35,317 nucleotides of DNA, taken from contig JACQPP010000075.1 in assembly GCA_016207465.1 (NCBI GenBank), positions 1 to 35,317 on the forward strand, written 5' to 3'. The notes below the pieces were generated by a model that had not been told where the DNA came from, made no database searches, and saw only the letters and a program-made list of their open reading frames with translations. Positions 34,924 through 35,317 of the stretch are shown here, piece after piece. Numbering within the stretch: the first letter of the stretch is position 1; each line of letters starts with the position of its first letter. The translations under genes and the position numbers were made by a program. This DNA comes from Methanobacteriota archaeon (GTDB lineage Archaea > Halobacteriota > Syntropharchaeia > JACQPP01).

Positions 34924-35317
34924 ATGGACTTCACTACCGCAATCCAACAATTCCTTTATTGCAGGAGGGTCGACCGGAACCTATCCGAGAAGACCCTGAA
35001 GGCGTACAACTCGGATCTATCGAGCCTTCAGGAGTTTCTGGGTCAAAGAAGTGTGGAGGAGGTCGGAATCCACGATTTGAGGGGTTACATCGCCCGTCAA
35101 GGGACACGCTGTCTAAAGGACACGACAATTCGCAGGAGGATTGCCAGTATCAAAGCCTTCTTTGCGTATCTGGAAGAGGAGGAGACCATATCTTTCTCCC
35201 CCGCCCGAAAACTCCGCTACCAATTCAAGGTGACCCGCCGACTGCCACGGGTCCTGTCCCGGAACGAGATTCGCAGGCTTCTCACAACCGCCTCGCGGAT
35301 GGCACACGGCGTTGGGA
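34924..35317 (+). CDS. XerC/D-like tyrosine recombinase, 3'-truncated by the window edge
   Basis: MDFTTAIQQFLYCRRVDRNLSEKTLKAYNSDLSSLQEFLG...LKDTTIRRRIASIKAFFAYLEEEETISFSPARKLRYQFKVTRRLPRVLSRNEIRRLL. Confidence 0.9.
   Translation, partial: MDFTTAIQQFLYCRRVDRNLSEKTLKAYNSDLSSLQEFLGQRSVEEVGIHDLRGYIARQGTRCLKDTTIRRRIASIKAFFAYLEEEETISFSPARKLRYQFKVTRRLPRVLSRNEIRRLLTTASRMAHGVG

Overview
High-GC archaeal chromosomal segment, probably Thermoplasmatota-like (this assignment is an inference). The evidence is an archaeal-type RNase P RNA, archaeal-type apgM, AMMECR1, RAD55/KaiC-like ATPases and TATA boxes placed for leaderless starts. Main blocks from left to right: the gyrA 3' end; a minus-strand RecA/KaiC-like ATPase, pseudo-KaiC::Ras-like GTPase fusion, Roadblock and tandem UspA cluster; a monoheme c-type cytochrome lipoprotein with ccmA-B-C-D-E, where CcmE is the CxxxY variant; glutaredoxin-like, SDR, bioD, iscA-type, hscB and hscA genes; three secreted or membrane-anchored proteins; a GH2 beta-mannosidase-like gene divergent from an ABC-2 exporter; hicB-hicA sitting on the remnant of a second msrB; a B12-radical SAM enzyme with msrB, divergent from an HxlR-like regulator; apgM, tmk, SDR and an NPPY methyltransferase; a mini-operon of three tiny Cys-rich ORFs; pyrC, AMMECR1 and rnpB. 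Immediately after rnpB is a lower-GC mobile region with two tyrosine recombinases, a RusA-like resolvase, a small TM protein and a membrane-anchored alpha/alpha-toroid protein. The most notable items not explained by genes are: (1) a two-copy ~150-bp element (11666-11815 and 26876-27021) that can fold as a three-way junction, with hairpins of different sequence but preserved pairing; (2) hairpins abutting start codons (18486-18524, 18571-18599, related ones near 5183-5239); (3) a 4-hairpin array at 5742-5960; (4) the GTPase/Roadblock/KaiC-like operon; and (5) the toroid + TM-protein cargo between recombinases. All calls come from reading the sequence by eye; no searches were run.
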